In this document: positions 17,089 to 25,767 of the stretch, one piece after another | How positions within the stretch are numbered: the stretch's first letter is position 1 | Layout of the letters: every line of letters starts with the position of its first letter | DNA from: Planctomycetota bacterium | GTDB taxonomy: Bacteria; Planctomycetota; UBA1135; GCA-002686595 | Direction: 5' to 3' | Length of the DNA stretch: 64,000 nt | Assembly (NCBI GenBank): GCA_002686265.1 | Contig: NZBA01000036.1 | Coordinates: 62,001-126,000, forward strand | Translations under genes and position numbers: made by a program | The notes under the pieces: model-generated | What the model was told of the DNA's origin: nothing | Seen by the model: only the letters and a program-made list of their open reading frames with translations | Database searches by the model: none

Positions 17089-18141
17089 GTGCTGCGCAAG
17101 TCGAAAAACGTCATCGGATTGGACCTAGGAAGCTCGGTCGTCAAGGCGGTCGAGATCACCCTCGAGGGCCCCGAACCCGTCATCAGCGGGTTCGCCCGCG
17201 TGGAGGTCCCGCCTGGCGGGAGCATCGCGGAGGCGGTGAACGCCGTCTTCCAGGAGGGGACCTTCCGCTCTCGGCGCGTGGTGACCTCGGTGGCCGGGCA
17301 GTCGGTCGTCGTGCGCTACCTGTCGATGATGAAGATGTCCGACGCGGAGTTGCGCCAGGCGATTCGCTTCGAGACCGACAAGCACCTGCCCTTCGAGCTC
17401 GATCAAGTCCAGATGGACTGTCAATCCCTCGAGCGCATGGCGCCCGCGGCCGCCGAGGGCGACGCCGGTGGCGATGAGCAGGAGGAGATGACCGTGCTTC
17501 TCGCCGCCTGCAAGTCGGAGGCGATCGAGGAGCAAGTCCAGCTGGTCTTGTCCTGCGGCCTGACTCCGGTGGCCATCGACGTCAACCTCTTCGCGCTCGC
17601 CAACGCGTGGGAGCTGTGCGGGCTGCCACCGGAGGACGAGGAGGAGCCCACGGCCCTGGCCCTGGTGGACGTCGGCGCGACGCGCACTTCGATCAACGTC
17701 CTGTGCGGCGGCGAGACCTGTTTCAGCCGCGAAGTCGCCATCGGCGGCCAGGACATGACCCAAGCGGTGGCGCGCCGGCTGGGCGTCGAGCCCTTCGAGG
17801 CCGAAGCCATCAAGCGCGCCAGCGAGAGCCACGAGGCCGAGGTCAACACCGCCATTGCGCCGGTGCTCGAGGACCTGGTGAGCGAACTCTCGCTCTCTCT
17901 AGACTACGTTGAGCACCACTCGGGCGTGAAGGTAGACGAGATCCTGCTCTCCGGCGGCGGTGCGCTCGCGCCGGGGGCCGCGGGCTACATCGAGCAGGCC
18001 ACCGCGCGCCGCGCCCGGGCCTGGAACCCGCTCGAAGGGCTGCGCGTGGACGCCTCGCGGGTGGACGTCGAGGAGCTCGAGGCCTGGGCTTCGACTCTGG
18101 TCGTCGCCGTCGGCTTGGCGACGAGAGCGAGGACCCAGTGA
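17089..18141 (+). CDS. pilM: Type IV pilus assembly protein PilM
   Basis: PilM (350 aa) is a cytosolic actin-like ATPase-fold protein that binds the N-terminus of PilN and links the motor to the inner-membrane platform. It begins with the phosphate-1 motif VIGLDLGSSVVKAVEI. It continues with LDVDVGATRTSINVL-like segment LALVDVGATRTSI (about residues 186-198) and the adenosine motif LLSGGGALAPG (about 285-295). GTG 17089 is chosen since it lies just before the fold; the frame is open upstream to GTG 17017. It overlaps pilN by 4 nt (GTGA), the start of a coupled pilMNOQ operon. Confidence 0.92.
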   Translation: MLRKSKNVIGLDLGSSVVKAVEITLEGPEPVISGFARVEVPPGGSIAEAVNAVFQEGTFRSRRVVTSVAGQSVVVRYLSMMKMSDAELRQAIRFETDKHLPFELDQVQMDCQSLERMAPAAAEGDAGGDEQEEMTVLLAACKSEAIEEQVQLVLSCGLTPVAIDVNLFALANAWELCGLPPEDEEEPTALALVDVGATRTSINVLCGGETCFSREVAIGGQDMTQAVARRLGVEPFEAEAIKRASESHEAEVNTAIAPVLEDLVSELSLSLDYVEHHSGVKVDEILLSGGGALAPGAAGYIEQATARRARAWNPLEGLRVDASRVDVEELEAWASTLVVAVGLATRARTQ

Positions 18142-18767
18142 TCAGCATCAACCTGCTCCCGGAGGAGTACCGCAGCCGCGCGCGGACGCCGCTGCGCCTG
18201 ATGGTGGCGGTCTCCTGCGTGGTCGCCATCAACACCTCGCTCCTCGCCTGGTGGGGCTGGACGCGCTTTGGGACCGCGGCCGAGGTCGAGAGCGAGCGCG
18301 TCGTCCTGCAGACCGAGCTCGATGGCCTGCGTCCCCAGGTGACCTATCACCGCTCGCTCGACACCGAGAGTCGCCTGTTCCGCTCGCGGGAGGAGACCCT
18401 GGCCCAGATCACTCGTGGCCGCGTCAGCTGGACCCGTAAGCTGGATGAGTTCGCCAACGTCGTCAACCGCGGCGGAGGTGGTGAGCGCCATCTCGTGTGG
18501 TTCGACGACCTCGACGTCTCCCAGGGCGCCGACGGGCGGCGTGCCGGTGCCGGGAGCGTGCGTGCCTCGGGCCATTCCGGCTCGGACCAGTTCGCGCAGG
18601 TCGCCAACTTCCTCGAGGACATCGAGGACTCACCGTTCATCTCGGACTTCCACCCGCCCGCACCCCCGGAGGGTTCCGAGTCGGTCAAGGACGAGGAGCT
18701 CGAACCCTCGACCGTGTGGGCCTTCCCGCTCTCCCTGGAGCTGCAAGATCCCAAGGAGCGCAGGTGA
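18138..18767 (+). CDS. pilN: Type IV pilus inner-membrane protein PilN
   Basis: PilN (209 aa) is a bitopic inner-membrane protein. The cytosolic N-terminus has the PilM-binding motif INLLPEEYR (residues 4-12, canonical INLLPWR). One membrane segment follows at about residues 21-41. The periplasmic part has a coiled-coil region (about 45-110) and then a ferredoxin-like domain interrupted by a Gly/Arg-rich loop (about 113-150). The start GTG overlaps pilM, and its stop overlaps the next gene by 4 nt (GTGA). The protein is of ordinary PilN length. Confidence 0.85.
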   Translation: MISINLLPEEYRSRARTPLRLMVAVSCVVAINTSLLAWWGWTRFGTAAEVESERVVLQTELDGLRPQVTYHRSLDTESRLFRSREETLAQITRGRVSWTRKLDEFANVVNRGGGGERHLVWFDDLDVSQGADGRRAGAGSVRASGHSGSDQFAQVANFLEDIEDSPFISDFHPPAPPEGSESVKDEELEPSTVWAFPLSLELQDPKERR

Positions 18768-20161
18768 AGGACCGCAGAACCTGGATAGCAGTCCTCGGCG
18801 GCGGAGCCCTGATCGCGGCGGGCCTTGGTGCGGCGATCACCGTCGAGAACGGGCACATCGAAGAGGCGCGCGGCGAGGTGACTCAGCTCGGCGAGGAGAT
18901 CGACACCTCGCGCGAACTCGTCTCCACGACGCGCAACCTCGAACGCGAGGTGATCGTCCTGCGGGAGCTGGCCGAGGTGATCCAGGGCATCCTTCCCGAC
19001 GAGGATGACGTCAACAACCTCGTGCGTACCTTCCAGCGTTTCTCGGAGGACTCCGACGTGCGCATCCGGGCCCTCAAGAAGAAGCCCGACCCGCGCGGCG
19101 CGCAGGAGACCGCCTTCGACAAGGTCGCCTACACCTTGACACTCGAGGCCGATGCCTTTCAGTTCCTCGACTTCCTCGACATGATCGAATCGCACTCACG
19201 CTTCATGCGCGTGCCGCGTTTCAAGGTCACCGCCGCCGACCGCACGCAGGTCGAGGAAGACGGCTTCGCCTCGCACAAGGTCCAGCTGGACATCGAGACT
19301 TTCGTCTATGACCGCGAGGGGAGCTTCCGCCCGGCGCGGATCGAGGGCTACGACCGCAAGCGGACTCTGATGGTGGGCGAGATCCACCGCCGTCGGGGCG
19401 ATCTCGTCGTGTCGGCTTACGACTACCTCGGGGCGCGCGGACGCCGGGACCCGTGGGTGGATCCGCGCGTGCCCGTCCACGGGGACGGTGAGACGGCGCT
19501 CTCGGTCAAGGAACAGATGGACGTCGTGCGCGACCTCGTGGCGCGCATGGAGCTGGCGCGCGAGGGCTGGACTGCGGTCGAGGCTTCCACCAACGTCGTC
19601 GAGGAAATGGTGGCCCGGGCGGACCTGGAGCAGATGCTCGCGCACCTGGAAGAAGATCTGCGGCGTGTCGAGGCCGAGGGAGCGATTCGCTACGTTCCGT
19701 CGCGCCGCCGCCTGGAACTCGAAGTCGTGGAGGGACTCGTTGCCCTGCGCCGTGACCTCGTCGCCACCGAGGGCGGGCGTGGGCCGTCGGTCGAGAAGCT
19801 CGCCGAGGTGCTCGAGGCGATGAACCGCCACCTCGAGCGGGAGGAGTACAGGCTCGTACTCGACGCCTTCCGCCTCGTGGACGAGGAGCTGCAGTACATC
19901 GAGGGAGATCGGGCTCGCAGACCTCATGCGGTCGAGCTCCGCCGTCGGGCCGACCTGGCCCGGACAGTCCTCGAGTTCGACGAGATCGAGATCGACGTCG
20001 GGATGATCGCCATCGTCTCCGGCTCTCGCTCGGTCGCACTGATCAACGGCAACACGCGTCAGGTGGGCGACATGCTCGGCGGTGAGCTGCTCATCAGGGA
20101 TATCCGCACTGATGAGATCGAGTTTCTGTTCAAGGGCGTGATCCTGGCGCGCCGCTTCTAA
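18764..20161 (+). CDS. pilO: PilO-PilP fusion protein of the type IV pilus
   Basis: This 465-residue protein is more than twice the usual PilO length. Residues 1-30 hold one membrane segment (WIAVLGGGALIAAGLGAAIT). A coiled coil follows to about 75, then a PilO-like ferredoxin domain to about 190. Next comes a PilP-type GRRDPW motif (residues 226-231; PilP has GRRDPF). A long helical segment occupies about 240-400. The last 60 residues form a beta domain (VGMIAIVSGSRSVALINGN) like the HR/PilP secretin-docking domain. No separate pilP is seen between here and pilQ. I infer a PilO-PilP fusion that bridges platform and secretin; the helical insert is unexplained. The start GTG overlaps pilN. Confidence 0.75.
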   Translation: MKDRRTWIAVLGGGALIAAGLGAAITVENGHIEEARGEVTQLGEEIDTSRELVSTTRNLEREVIVLRELAEVIQGILPDEDDVNNLVRTFQRFSEDSDVRIRALKKKPDPRGAQETAFDKVAYTLTLEADAFQFLDFLDMIESHSRFMRVPRFKVTAADRTQVEEDGFASHKVQLDIETFVYDREGSFRPARIEGYDRKRTLMVGEIHRRRGDLVVSAYDYLGARGRRDPWVDPRVPVHGDGETALSVKEQMDVVRDLVARMELAREGWTAVEASTNVVEEMVARADLEQMLAHLEEDLRRVEAEGAIRYVPSRRRLELEVVEGLVALRRDLVATEGGRGPSVEKLAEVLEAMNRHLEREEYRLVLDAFRLVDEELQYIEGDRARRPHAVELRRRADLARTVLEFDEIEIDVGMIAIVSGSRSVALINGNTRQVGDMLGGELLIRDIRTDEIEFLFKGVILARRF

Positions 20162-20187
20162 TCACGCACACACAGCCAACAGACGAG

Positions 20188-21999
20188 ATGCGCCCACTCC
20201 TTGCTTCGATACCCGTTCTCCTCGGACTGCTCGCCCCGAGCGGGATGGCTCAGGTCCCTAGCCGCGAGGCGCGGGTGTCCCTCAACGTGGCCGAGCGGGA
20301 CATGGCCCACATCGTCGACTACCTCCGGGAACGCTCGGGTGCGAACATCGAGATCATCGACACAGCCGACGACGCGATCTCCACGACTGTCGTCACCAGC
20401 CTGCAGCTCACCGACGTCCACTGGCGGACGGCTCTCGAGATCGCAGCCGAGAAGATCGCCTGCATCGTCGAGGAGCGCCAGGGAGGTGTTCTGCTCGTCA
20501 CCAAGCCCGCGCCGGTGATCTACGAGGCCCGAGATCTCGACATCGCCGACGTCATCGACGTGATCGCGAGCACCGGTAGGGCGAACGTCGTGATCGCACC
20601 GGAGGTCGTCGGGACGATCTCGGTGCGCTTCCACGGCGTTCCGTGGCGCGATGCCCTCGAGGTCGTCGCCAAGACCCGTGGCTACACCGTGGTCGAGGAG
20701 AGCGGCGGAGTCCTGCGCGTCGTCGACCCGGTCGTGCTCCAAGACCAGCTCGTGACGCGCAGCTACCAGCTGCGCTACCTGCGCCCGCGCGGGAGCTACG
20801 CGCCCAAGATCGAATCGGAGTTCGTCGTCGGCGGTTCGACGCCTCCCGAGGGAAGCGCCGCCGAGCACTTCACGGTGCTCCACGCCCTGCGCAAGGCTCT
20901 CAGTCAGGCCGGCGACCTCGACTACATCGAGCGCCAGAACGTCGTGCTCGTCCGCGATACCCAGCAGGTGCACGAGACGGTCGGGAGCATCCTGAACTCC
21001 CTCGACGTCGAGCCGCTCCAGGTGTTCTGCGACGTCAAGTTCGTCTCGACCCTCAATCAGGACATCCTCAACCTCGGCGTCGACTACGGCGGCGAGGGCC
21101 CCTTGGCCAGCTTCGGGGGCGGGCAGATCCCAATCACCTTGCCCTTCGATCCGGGCGCGGGCGGCTTCGAGGACATGATCATCGCCAGCCCCAACGGGAC
21201 CGGCCCCTTCGTCGATCCGACCCTGAACGGCAGCGCCGCGACGATCATCCCCGACACTGTCTTCGGCGCGCTGTCCTTCACCAAGTTCGCCGGCACCCTG
21301 CGCATGCTCCAGCAGGACCTCTCCTCGGAGGTCATTCAGGCGCCCAAGATCGTGGCCCTCGATGGCGTCCCGGCGACCATCTTCGTGGGGGAGACGATCC
21401 GCTACGCCGAGGCCAAGTCCGAGCAGGGCCAGGCCGGCGGCTTGCAGCTCTCCATCCAGGAGGCGAGCTCCTCGCCGGTCGAGGTCGGCTTCCAGCTGCT
21501 CGTCACGCCACACATCATCCCCGGTACCGAGCGCATCATGCTCGAGGTCATTCCCAAGGAAACCAGCCTCTCGGGGACGGGCGATTCCGCCCTCGCGCCT
21601 CAGGGCTTCGAGGTCTTCACCATCGGCGCCGCAGGCCTCGAGGGCTCGATCGCCCTGCCGCGCACGCGCTCCTCGACCATGGTGACCACGATGATGCTCG
21701 ACAGCGGCCAGACGGCGGTGATCGGCGGCCTGACCACCGACTCCGACACGGAGAGCGAGTCGCGCGTGCCGCTCTTGTCGCGCATTCCGCTCGTGGGCGA
21801 GCTGTTCAAGTACCGCACCCACAACCGCGACCGGCGTAGCCTGATGATCTTCCTGACGCCGACCATCGTGCACTCCGACGCCGACCAGGAGCTGCTCTTG
21901 CAGCAGGAGCTCGGGCGCCGCAGGCGAGCCCTGGCCGATGAGATCGAAGCCATGGTGGGGGGCGGGATCGCCCTCGACGCACCACCCGCCGAAGGCTGA
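20188..21999 (+). CDS. pilQ: Type IV pilus secretin PilQ
   Basis: This outer-membrane secretin (603 aa) forms the pilus exit pore. A Sec signal peptide ends near SGMAQ (residue 22). Two or three periplasmic N-domains follow, including an STN-like fold with VSLNVAERDMAHIVDYL and the repeat VIYEARDLDIADVIDVI. The C-terminal secretin domain (about 330-590) carries EVIQAPKIVALDGVPATIFVGE, VTPHIIPG and VPLLSRIPLVGELFKYR, with IFLTPTIV near the end. It lies 26 nt after the PilO-PilP gene and completes the pilMNO(P)Q operon. The N-terminal AMIN domains found in many PilQ proteins are not evident. Confidence 0.92.
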   Translation: MRPLLASIPVLLGLLAPSGMAQVPSREARVSLNVAERDMAHIVDYLRERSGANIEIIDTADDAISTTVVTSLQLTDVHWRTALEIAAEKIACIVEERQGGVLLVTKPAPVIYEARDLDIADVIDVIASTGRANVVIAPEVVGTISVRFHGVPWRDALEVVAKTRGYTVVEESGGVLRVVDPVVLQDQLVTRSYQLRYLRPRGSYAPKIESEFVVGGSTPPEGSAAEHFTVLHALRKALSQAGDLDYIERQNVVLVRDTQQVHETVGSILNSLDVEPLQVFCDVKFVSTLNQDILNLGVDYGGEGPLASFGGGQIPITLPFDPGAGGFEDMIIASPNGTGPFVDPTLNGSAATIIPDTVFGALSFTKFAGTLRMLQQDLSSEVIQAPKIVALDGVPATIFVGETIRYAEAKSEQGQAGGLQLSIQEASSSPVEVGFQLLVTPHIIPGTERIMLEVIPKETSLSGTGDSALAPQGFEVFTIGAAGLEGSIALPRTRSSTMVTTMMLDSGQTAVIGGLTTDSDTESESRVPLLSRIPLVGELFKYRTHNRDRRSLMIFLTPTIVHSDADQELLLQQELGRRRRALADEIEAMVGGGIALDAPPAEG

Positions 22000-22006
22000 G
22001 AGAGCG

Positions 22007-22024
22007 CGGCCGGCGGCCGTCTTT
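22007..22024 (+). terminator. Putative terminator after pilQ
   Basis: CGGCC (22007-22011), loop GGC and GGCCG (22015-22019) form a short GC stem 7 nt after the pilQ stop, followed by TCTTT. It is the best candidate end for the pilus operon. Confidence 0.5.
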
Positions 22025-22639
22025 CGTGCCCCGGGGGGCCTTGCGGGGTCTCTGGGGAGGGAGGCGGACCGGATCGGCCGACATTTCCCTCTTCGGTATT
22101 CCAAGCCGAGCGCCGATGGGAGACGATGGGAACCGAATCGGGCGTCGAGCCTGGGGTCCCTGGCCCCGACGGGCTCGCGGCGGGGCAGGCCCCGCACGGA
22201 TCGGCCTCGCCGAGCCGCCGCCCGCACCGCGGTCCGAAACCCCGGCGGGCGCCCCCCGCCGAGAGCCCGGGCCGGATTGTTCAGCGGACAGTCTTTGTGG
22301 TCCGGCTTCGTGGTCCGGGCAGTCTTGACCGCTCGGGCAGCACTGATTGTTCGGACATCATCCTTCACCGGGGTGCGAGCGCACCCCGGGCCCGCGTGAG
22401 TTCGCGGGCCTTCTCACCAGATCACGGGGACCCGCGGCTCGCCGCGGACCTCTCCTTCGCAACCAACCGGTCGGAGAACTCCGCCACCCGCTCGGGACTT
22501 CGCTCCCGAGACTCGTTCCGGTCGCGCGCCCAAGGCGCAGCGACGGACGGGAACGCCTCGCGATCGACCGATCGTGGCGCGGGGAGGGCTGCGACCCGAA
22601 TCCAAGCCAGATCCGCCCGCACGGGCCGATCTCAACAAC
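22025..22639 (+). promoter_or_regulatory. Long structured leader upstream of the RNase E/G gene
   Basis: This 615-bp stretch has no convincing gene. From 22368 on it is a run of perfect hairpins: 22368-22389 (9-bp stem, loop GAGC); 22390-22409 (7 bp); 22432-22447 (6 bp, loop CTCG); 22491-22510 (7 bp); 22514-22555 (16 pairs in three blocks, loop CAA); 22561-22574 (5 bp). None ends in a T-run. The first 340 bp hold two near copies of GATTGTTC followed by GGACA (near 22276 and 22346) and a TTGACC hexamer at 22325. In E. coli the long RNase E leader mediates autoregulation, so a similar role is inferred here. No ribosome-binding site precedes ATG 22640. Confidence 0.5.
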
Positions 22640-25228
22640 ATGACACAAACGGACCACTCGGGTTCCACGACGGACCCGAGCTTCGGAGCCCGCATCGGGC
22701 TCGACTCGACGAGCGATACACGAAAAGACAAGCCCGCCAGGAAAGCTCCGCGGGACGCCGCTTCGACCCGCGACTCCGGCGGTGACTCTGGCGGTGGAGG
22801 CACCGAGACGAAACAGAAGGCTCCGCGTCGCCGAAGGGGCTCGCGTGGAGGGCGGCGCCGGCGCAAGCCGGCCGAGAGCATCGATAGCGAGGGAGGCGGC
22901 GCCGACACGAACGACTCCGGCGGCAGCTCCGACTCTGGTGGTAGGCGCGGATCCCGCAAGGAGACCGGGCGCGCGCGCGCGGCCGAGGAAACGACCGCCA
23001 AGGAGACCTCCGGGGAGGGCGCGGCCCCGACCAGCCGCAAGCGGCGCAGCCGCCGTTCGCCCAGGCGTAAGAGCTCTGGCGAGGACGCGGCGGCCGTCGA
23101 GCAGACCTCCGCTAGAGAGGTCGGCTCGGACGCTCCCGCTGAGGAGAGCGCCTCCCGGCCCCGCCGCAGGCGCGGCTCGCGAGGTGGGCGAGGGCGCCGT
23201 GAGGCAGCCTGCGAGCCGGCGGGGATCGAGATCATCCCCGGCGAGGAGGACGACCTCCCCCAGATGCCCGCGGGCGTCGAGGCCGAGCGTGAGAGCGGCG
23301 GGCGCGGGCGCAAGAGCGCGAAGAAGAAGAGCGTCGGGCGCAAGACGACGCGCAAGAAGAAGGCCACCTCGTCCTCTTCCGAGGGCGGCTCGCGGCGCAA
23401 GGCGGGCGGCGGCACCCGTGGCCGGGGGCGAGGCGAGGCGGACTCCGAGACGGAGGACGCACCCGAGGTGGGCGGCGGCGGCAAGAGTGCAGAGGCGGGA
23501 CCGAGCCAGATCCTGGTCAACGCCTCCTCTGGCGAGGAGGTGCGCGTGGCGGTCGTGAGCGAGGGTCGCATCGTCGACTTCCAGATGAACGTCGCCAGCG
23601 AGAGGACCCTGGTGAGCGACATCTACCGCGGGCGAGTGGTCAACATCGAGGCCTCGATCGGGGCCGTCTTCGTCGACTTTGGCCGAGGTCGCAATGGCTT
23701 CCTGCACACCTCCGACGTGCTGCCCGCCTACGGGGAGAAGGGCTGGAGCTTGAGCAAGCTGCTCTCGACCAGCATCGATCCCGAGGAGTGGGACGAGATG
23801 AGCAGCCAGCCCGCGGTCTCCCAGGAGCTGGACTCGGAGAGCGCAGAGGACGCAGACCCCGAGGGAGAAGGCGGCGGGGAGGCGGAGGCCGCTGACGATC
23901 CCGAGGAGAGCTCGCCCGCACGCCGCAAGAAGAAGGGACGCCGCCCGGCCCGCAAGCCGCGCTTTCAATCTCGACCTCGCCTGCCGATCACGGACCTGTT
24001 GAAGGTCGGCCAGACCGTGGCCGTGCAGGTCACCAAGGACGCGATCGGGGACAAGGGCCCGACCCTGACGACCTACCTGTCGATTCCCGGGCGCCATCTC
24101 GTGTTGATGCCGTCGGTGTCGCACACCGGCGTCAGCCGCAAGATCGAGAGCGCCAAGGAGCGCAAACGCCTCAAGGGCATCCTCGACGGCCTGAAGGTCC
24201 CCACGGGAATGGGCGTCATCGCGCGCACCGCCGCGATGGGGCACACGAAGGTGGAGATCAAGCGCGCCCTCGACTACCTGCTCGGGGCCTGGGAACGGCT
24301 CTCCAAGCGCCTGACCCTCGGGCGCGGGCCCCTCGCCCTCTACCAGGAGTCGGACGTCGCCATCAAGACCGTGCGCGACCTGTTCGGTCCCGAGACCGAG
24401 TCCGTGATCGTCGACGACGCCGAGATGCACAAGTCGATCACCGAGTTCGCCGAGCGCCTGATGCCCGATCAGATCGACCGCATCAAGCTGCACGAGGGAC
24501 CCAAGCCGCTCTTCCACACCCACGGCATCGAGCAGGACTTCGAGAAGATCTTCTCCCGGCGCATCGAGCTGCCCTCGGGAGGCTCGATCGTGATCGACCA
24601 GGCCGAGGCGCTCGTGGCCATCGACGTCAACTCTGGGAAGACGCGCTCCAAGGGTACCGACTTCGAGGTCGTGGCTCTCAAGACCAACATGGAGGCCGCT
24701 CCGGAGATCGCCCGCCAGATTCGTCTGCGGGACCTGGGGGGGATCCTGGTCATCGACTTCATCGACATGATGAAGCGCGGGAACAACCGCATGGTGGAGA
24801 ACCGCTTCCGGGAGCAGTTCGTCAGCGACCGCGCGCGCAGCAAGCTGGGACGCATCTCTCAGTTCGGGCTCTTGGAGATGACCCGCCAGCGCCTCGGGCC
24901 CGGGATGGACAAGAAGGTCTTCACCAACTGTGGGCGCTGCCGGGGACTCGGACGCGTGCGAACCGTGGAGTCGCGGGCCACGGCCATCCTGCGGCGCCTG
25001 GGGGCTTCCCTGACCCTCAAGGGCTTCTCGATGGTCGAGGTCAAGGCGCACCCCGAGGTCGTGGAGCACCTCAAGAAGAAGCGCAATGATCTCCTCGACT
25101 CGCTGAGCGAGAAGCACGGTCGGGAGCTGCGGCTGGTGTCCGTCCCCGACCAGACCGAGGACAGCGTCTTGCGCTACCTGAGGGCCGATGGGCGCGAGGT
25201 GCGTCCGGGAGGCCGGAGGAAGCGCTGA
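22640..25228 (+). CDS. rng: Ribonuclease E/G family endonuclease with N-terminal disordered arm
   Basis: This 862-residue RNase E/G cleaves single-stranded RNA in mRNA decay and rRNA/tRNA processing. Residues 1-290 are low-complexity and highly charged. They hold two near-identical basic blocks, RRRRGSRGGRRRR (about 63-75) and RRRRGSRGGRGRR (about 175-187). The core begins ILVNASSGEEVRVAVV. An S1 domain follows (RVVNIEASIGAVFVDFG) with an acidic/Lys-rich insertion of about 80 residues, then the 5'-sensor/RNase H region. The DNase I-like catalytic part has AIDVNSGK and DLGGILVIDFIDM, each supplying a metal aspartate. The zinc-link is CGRCRG. Disordered arms usually lie C-terminal in proteobacterial RNase E. 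The alternative start GTG 22574 would add 22 residues. Confidence 0.93.
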   Translation: MTQTDHSGSTTDPSFGARIGLDSTSDTRKDKPARKAPRDAASTRDSGGDSGGGGTETKQKAPRRRRGSRGGRRRRKPAESIDSEGGGADTNDSGGSSDSGGRRGSRKETGRARAAEETTAKETSGEGAAPTSRKRRSRRSPRRKSSGEDAAAVEQTSAREVGSDAPAEESASRPRRRRGSRGGRGRREAACEPAGIEIIPGEEDDLPQMPAGVEAERESGGRGRKSAKKKSVGRKTTRKKKATSSSSEGGSRRKAGGGTRGRGRGEADSETEDAPEVGGGGKSAEAGPSQILVNASSGEEVRVAVVSEGRIVDFQMNVASERTLVSDIYRGRVVNIEASIGAVFVDFGRGRNGFLHTSDVLPAYGEKGWSLSKLLSTSIDPEEWDEMSSQPAVSQELDSESAEDADPEGEGGGEAEAADDPEESSPARRKKKGRRPARKPRFQSRPRLPITDLLKVGQTVAVQVTKDAIGDKGPTLTTYLSIPGRHLVLMPSVSHTGVSRKIESAKERKRLKGILDGLKVPTGMGVIARTAAMGHTKVEIKRALDYLLGAWERLSKRLTLGRGPLALYQESDVAIKTVRDLFGPETESVIVDDAEMHKSITEFAERLMPDQIDRIKLHEGPKPLFHTHGIEQDFEKIFSRRIELPSGGSIVIDQAEALVAIDVNSGKTRSKGTDFEVVALKTNMEAAPEIARQIRLRDLGGILVIDFIDMMKRGNNRMVENRFREQFVSDRARSKLGRISQFGLLEMTRQRLGPGMDKKVFTNCGRCRGLGRVRTVESRATAILRRLGASLTLKGFSMVEVKAHPEVVEHLKKKRNDLLDSLSEKHGRELRLVSVPDQTEDSVLRYLRADGREVRPGGRRKR

Positions 25229-25277
25229 ACCGCCGCCGGGGAGCCGCGAGAGCGGCCCGTCGAGGGCGGTTTTCGTT
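25229..25277 (+). terminator. Intrinsic terminator after the RNase E/G gene
   Basis: ACCGCC (25229-25234) pairs with GGCGGT (25265-25270). Inside is a second stem, GCCGC-GAGA-GCGGC. TTTTCGTT follows. It starts directly after the stop codon and has the best T-run in this neighbourhood. Confidence 0.7.
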
Positions 25278-25287
25278 CGACTCGGGC

Positions 25288-25316
25288 TTCTCCTGCGGGG
25301 GAGGGGGACGTAGAAT
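25288..25316 (+). promoter_or_regulatory. Candidate promoter of rplU-rpmA-obg
   Basis: TTCTCC (25288-25293), a 17-nt spacer and TAGAAT (25311-25316, 5 of 6 bases of the -10 consensus). It lies between the upstream terminator and rplU and would give a leader of about 120 nt that includes the 14-nt tandem repeats. Confidence 0.5.
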
Positions 25317-25362
25317 CCTCGCCCCTCCATTCGCGCCCGACGGGCTCGGGGGAGGGTAAGCC

Positions 25363-25418
25363 GGAGAAGCAAAGCCGGCGAAGCGAAGCTGGAGAAGCGA
25401 AGCTGGAGAAGCACTTGC
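25363..25418 (+). repeat. Four 14-nt tandem repeats in the rplU leader
   Basis: Units start at 25363, 25377, 25391 and 25405. The second and third are GGCGAAGCGAAGCT and GGAGAAGCGAAGCT, with one difference. The first differs slightly and the fourth diverges in its last six bases. Each unit holds a GGAGAAG or GGCGAAG purine block, so the leader carries several Shine-Dalgarno-like motifs 26-80 nt before the rplU start. Confidence 0.8.
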
Positions 25419-25443
25419 CCGAGCCACACGCCGGGAGAACGCC

Positions 25444-25758
25444 ATGTACGCCGTCATTCGAGAGCACAGCCGCCAGACCACCGTCCGCGAGGGGGACGTG
25501 ATCCTCTGCGACCTCAAGCGCGACCTCAAGCGCGGGGAGTCGATCACCTTCGACGAGGTTCTCCTGGTCGAGAACGAGGGCCGAGTGGTGCTCGGCAAGC
25601 CGACCGTCGACGGCGCCCTGGTCACCGGCGAGGTGCTCGGCGAGGAGAAGGGCCCCAAGGTCATCGCCATGCGCTTCAAGCGTCGCAAGAACGTGCGCGT
25701 CAAGCGCGGCCACCGTCAGCGCTACACGCGCGTTCGGATCACCGACATCAAGGCCTGA
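25444..25758 (+). CDS. rplU: Ribosomal protein L21
   Basis: L21 (104 aa) is a 50S protein bound to 23S rRNA. It starts [18 protein letters not shown] and shows [20 protein letters not shown] and the basic C-terminal block [21 protein letters not shown]. The order rplU-rpmA-obg is conserved in most bacteria. GGGAGAACGCC just upstream of the ATG contains the ribosome-binding site. Confidence 0.97.
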   Translation: MYAVIREHSRQTTVREGDVILCDLKRDLKRGESITFDEVLLVENEGRVVLGKPTVDGALVTGEVLGEEKGPKVIAMRFKRRKNVRVKRGHRQRYTRVRITDIKA

Positions 25759-25767
25759 GGTTCCGTC

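Noticed and set aside
22126..22639. Open frames running through the RNase E/G leader
   Set aside because: They cross the hairpin array, are rich in Arg/Pro/Ser and have no conserved pattern; the region looks like structured RNA.
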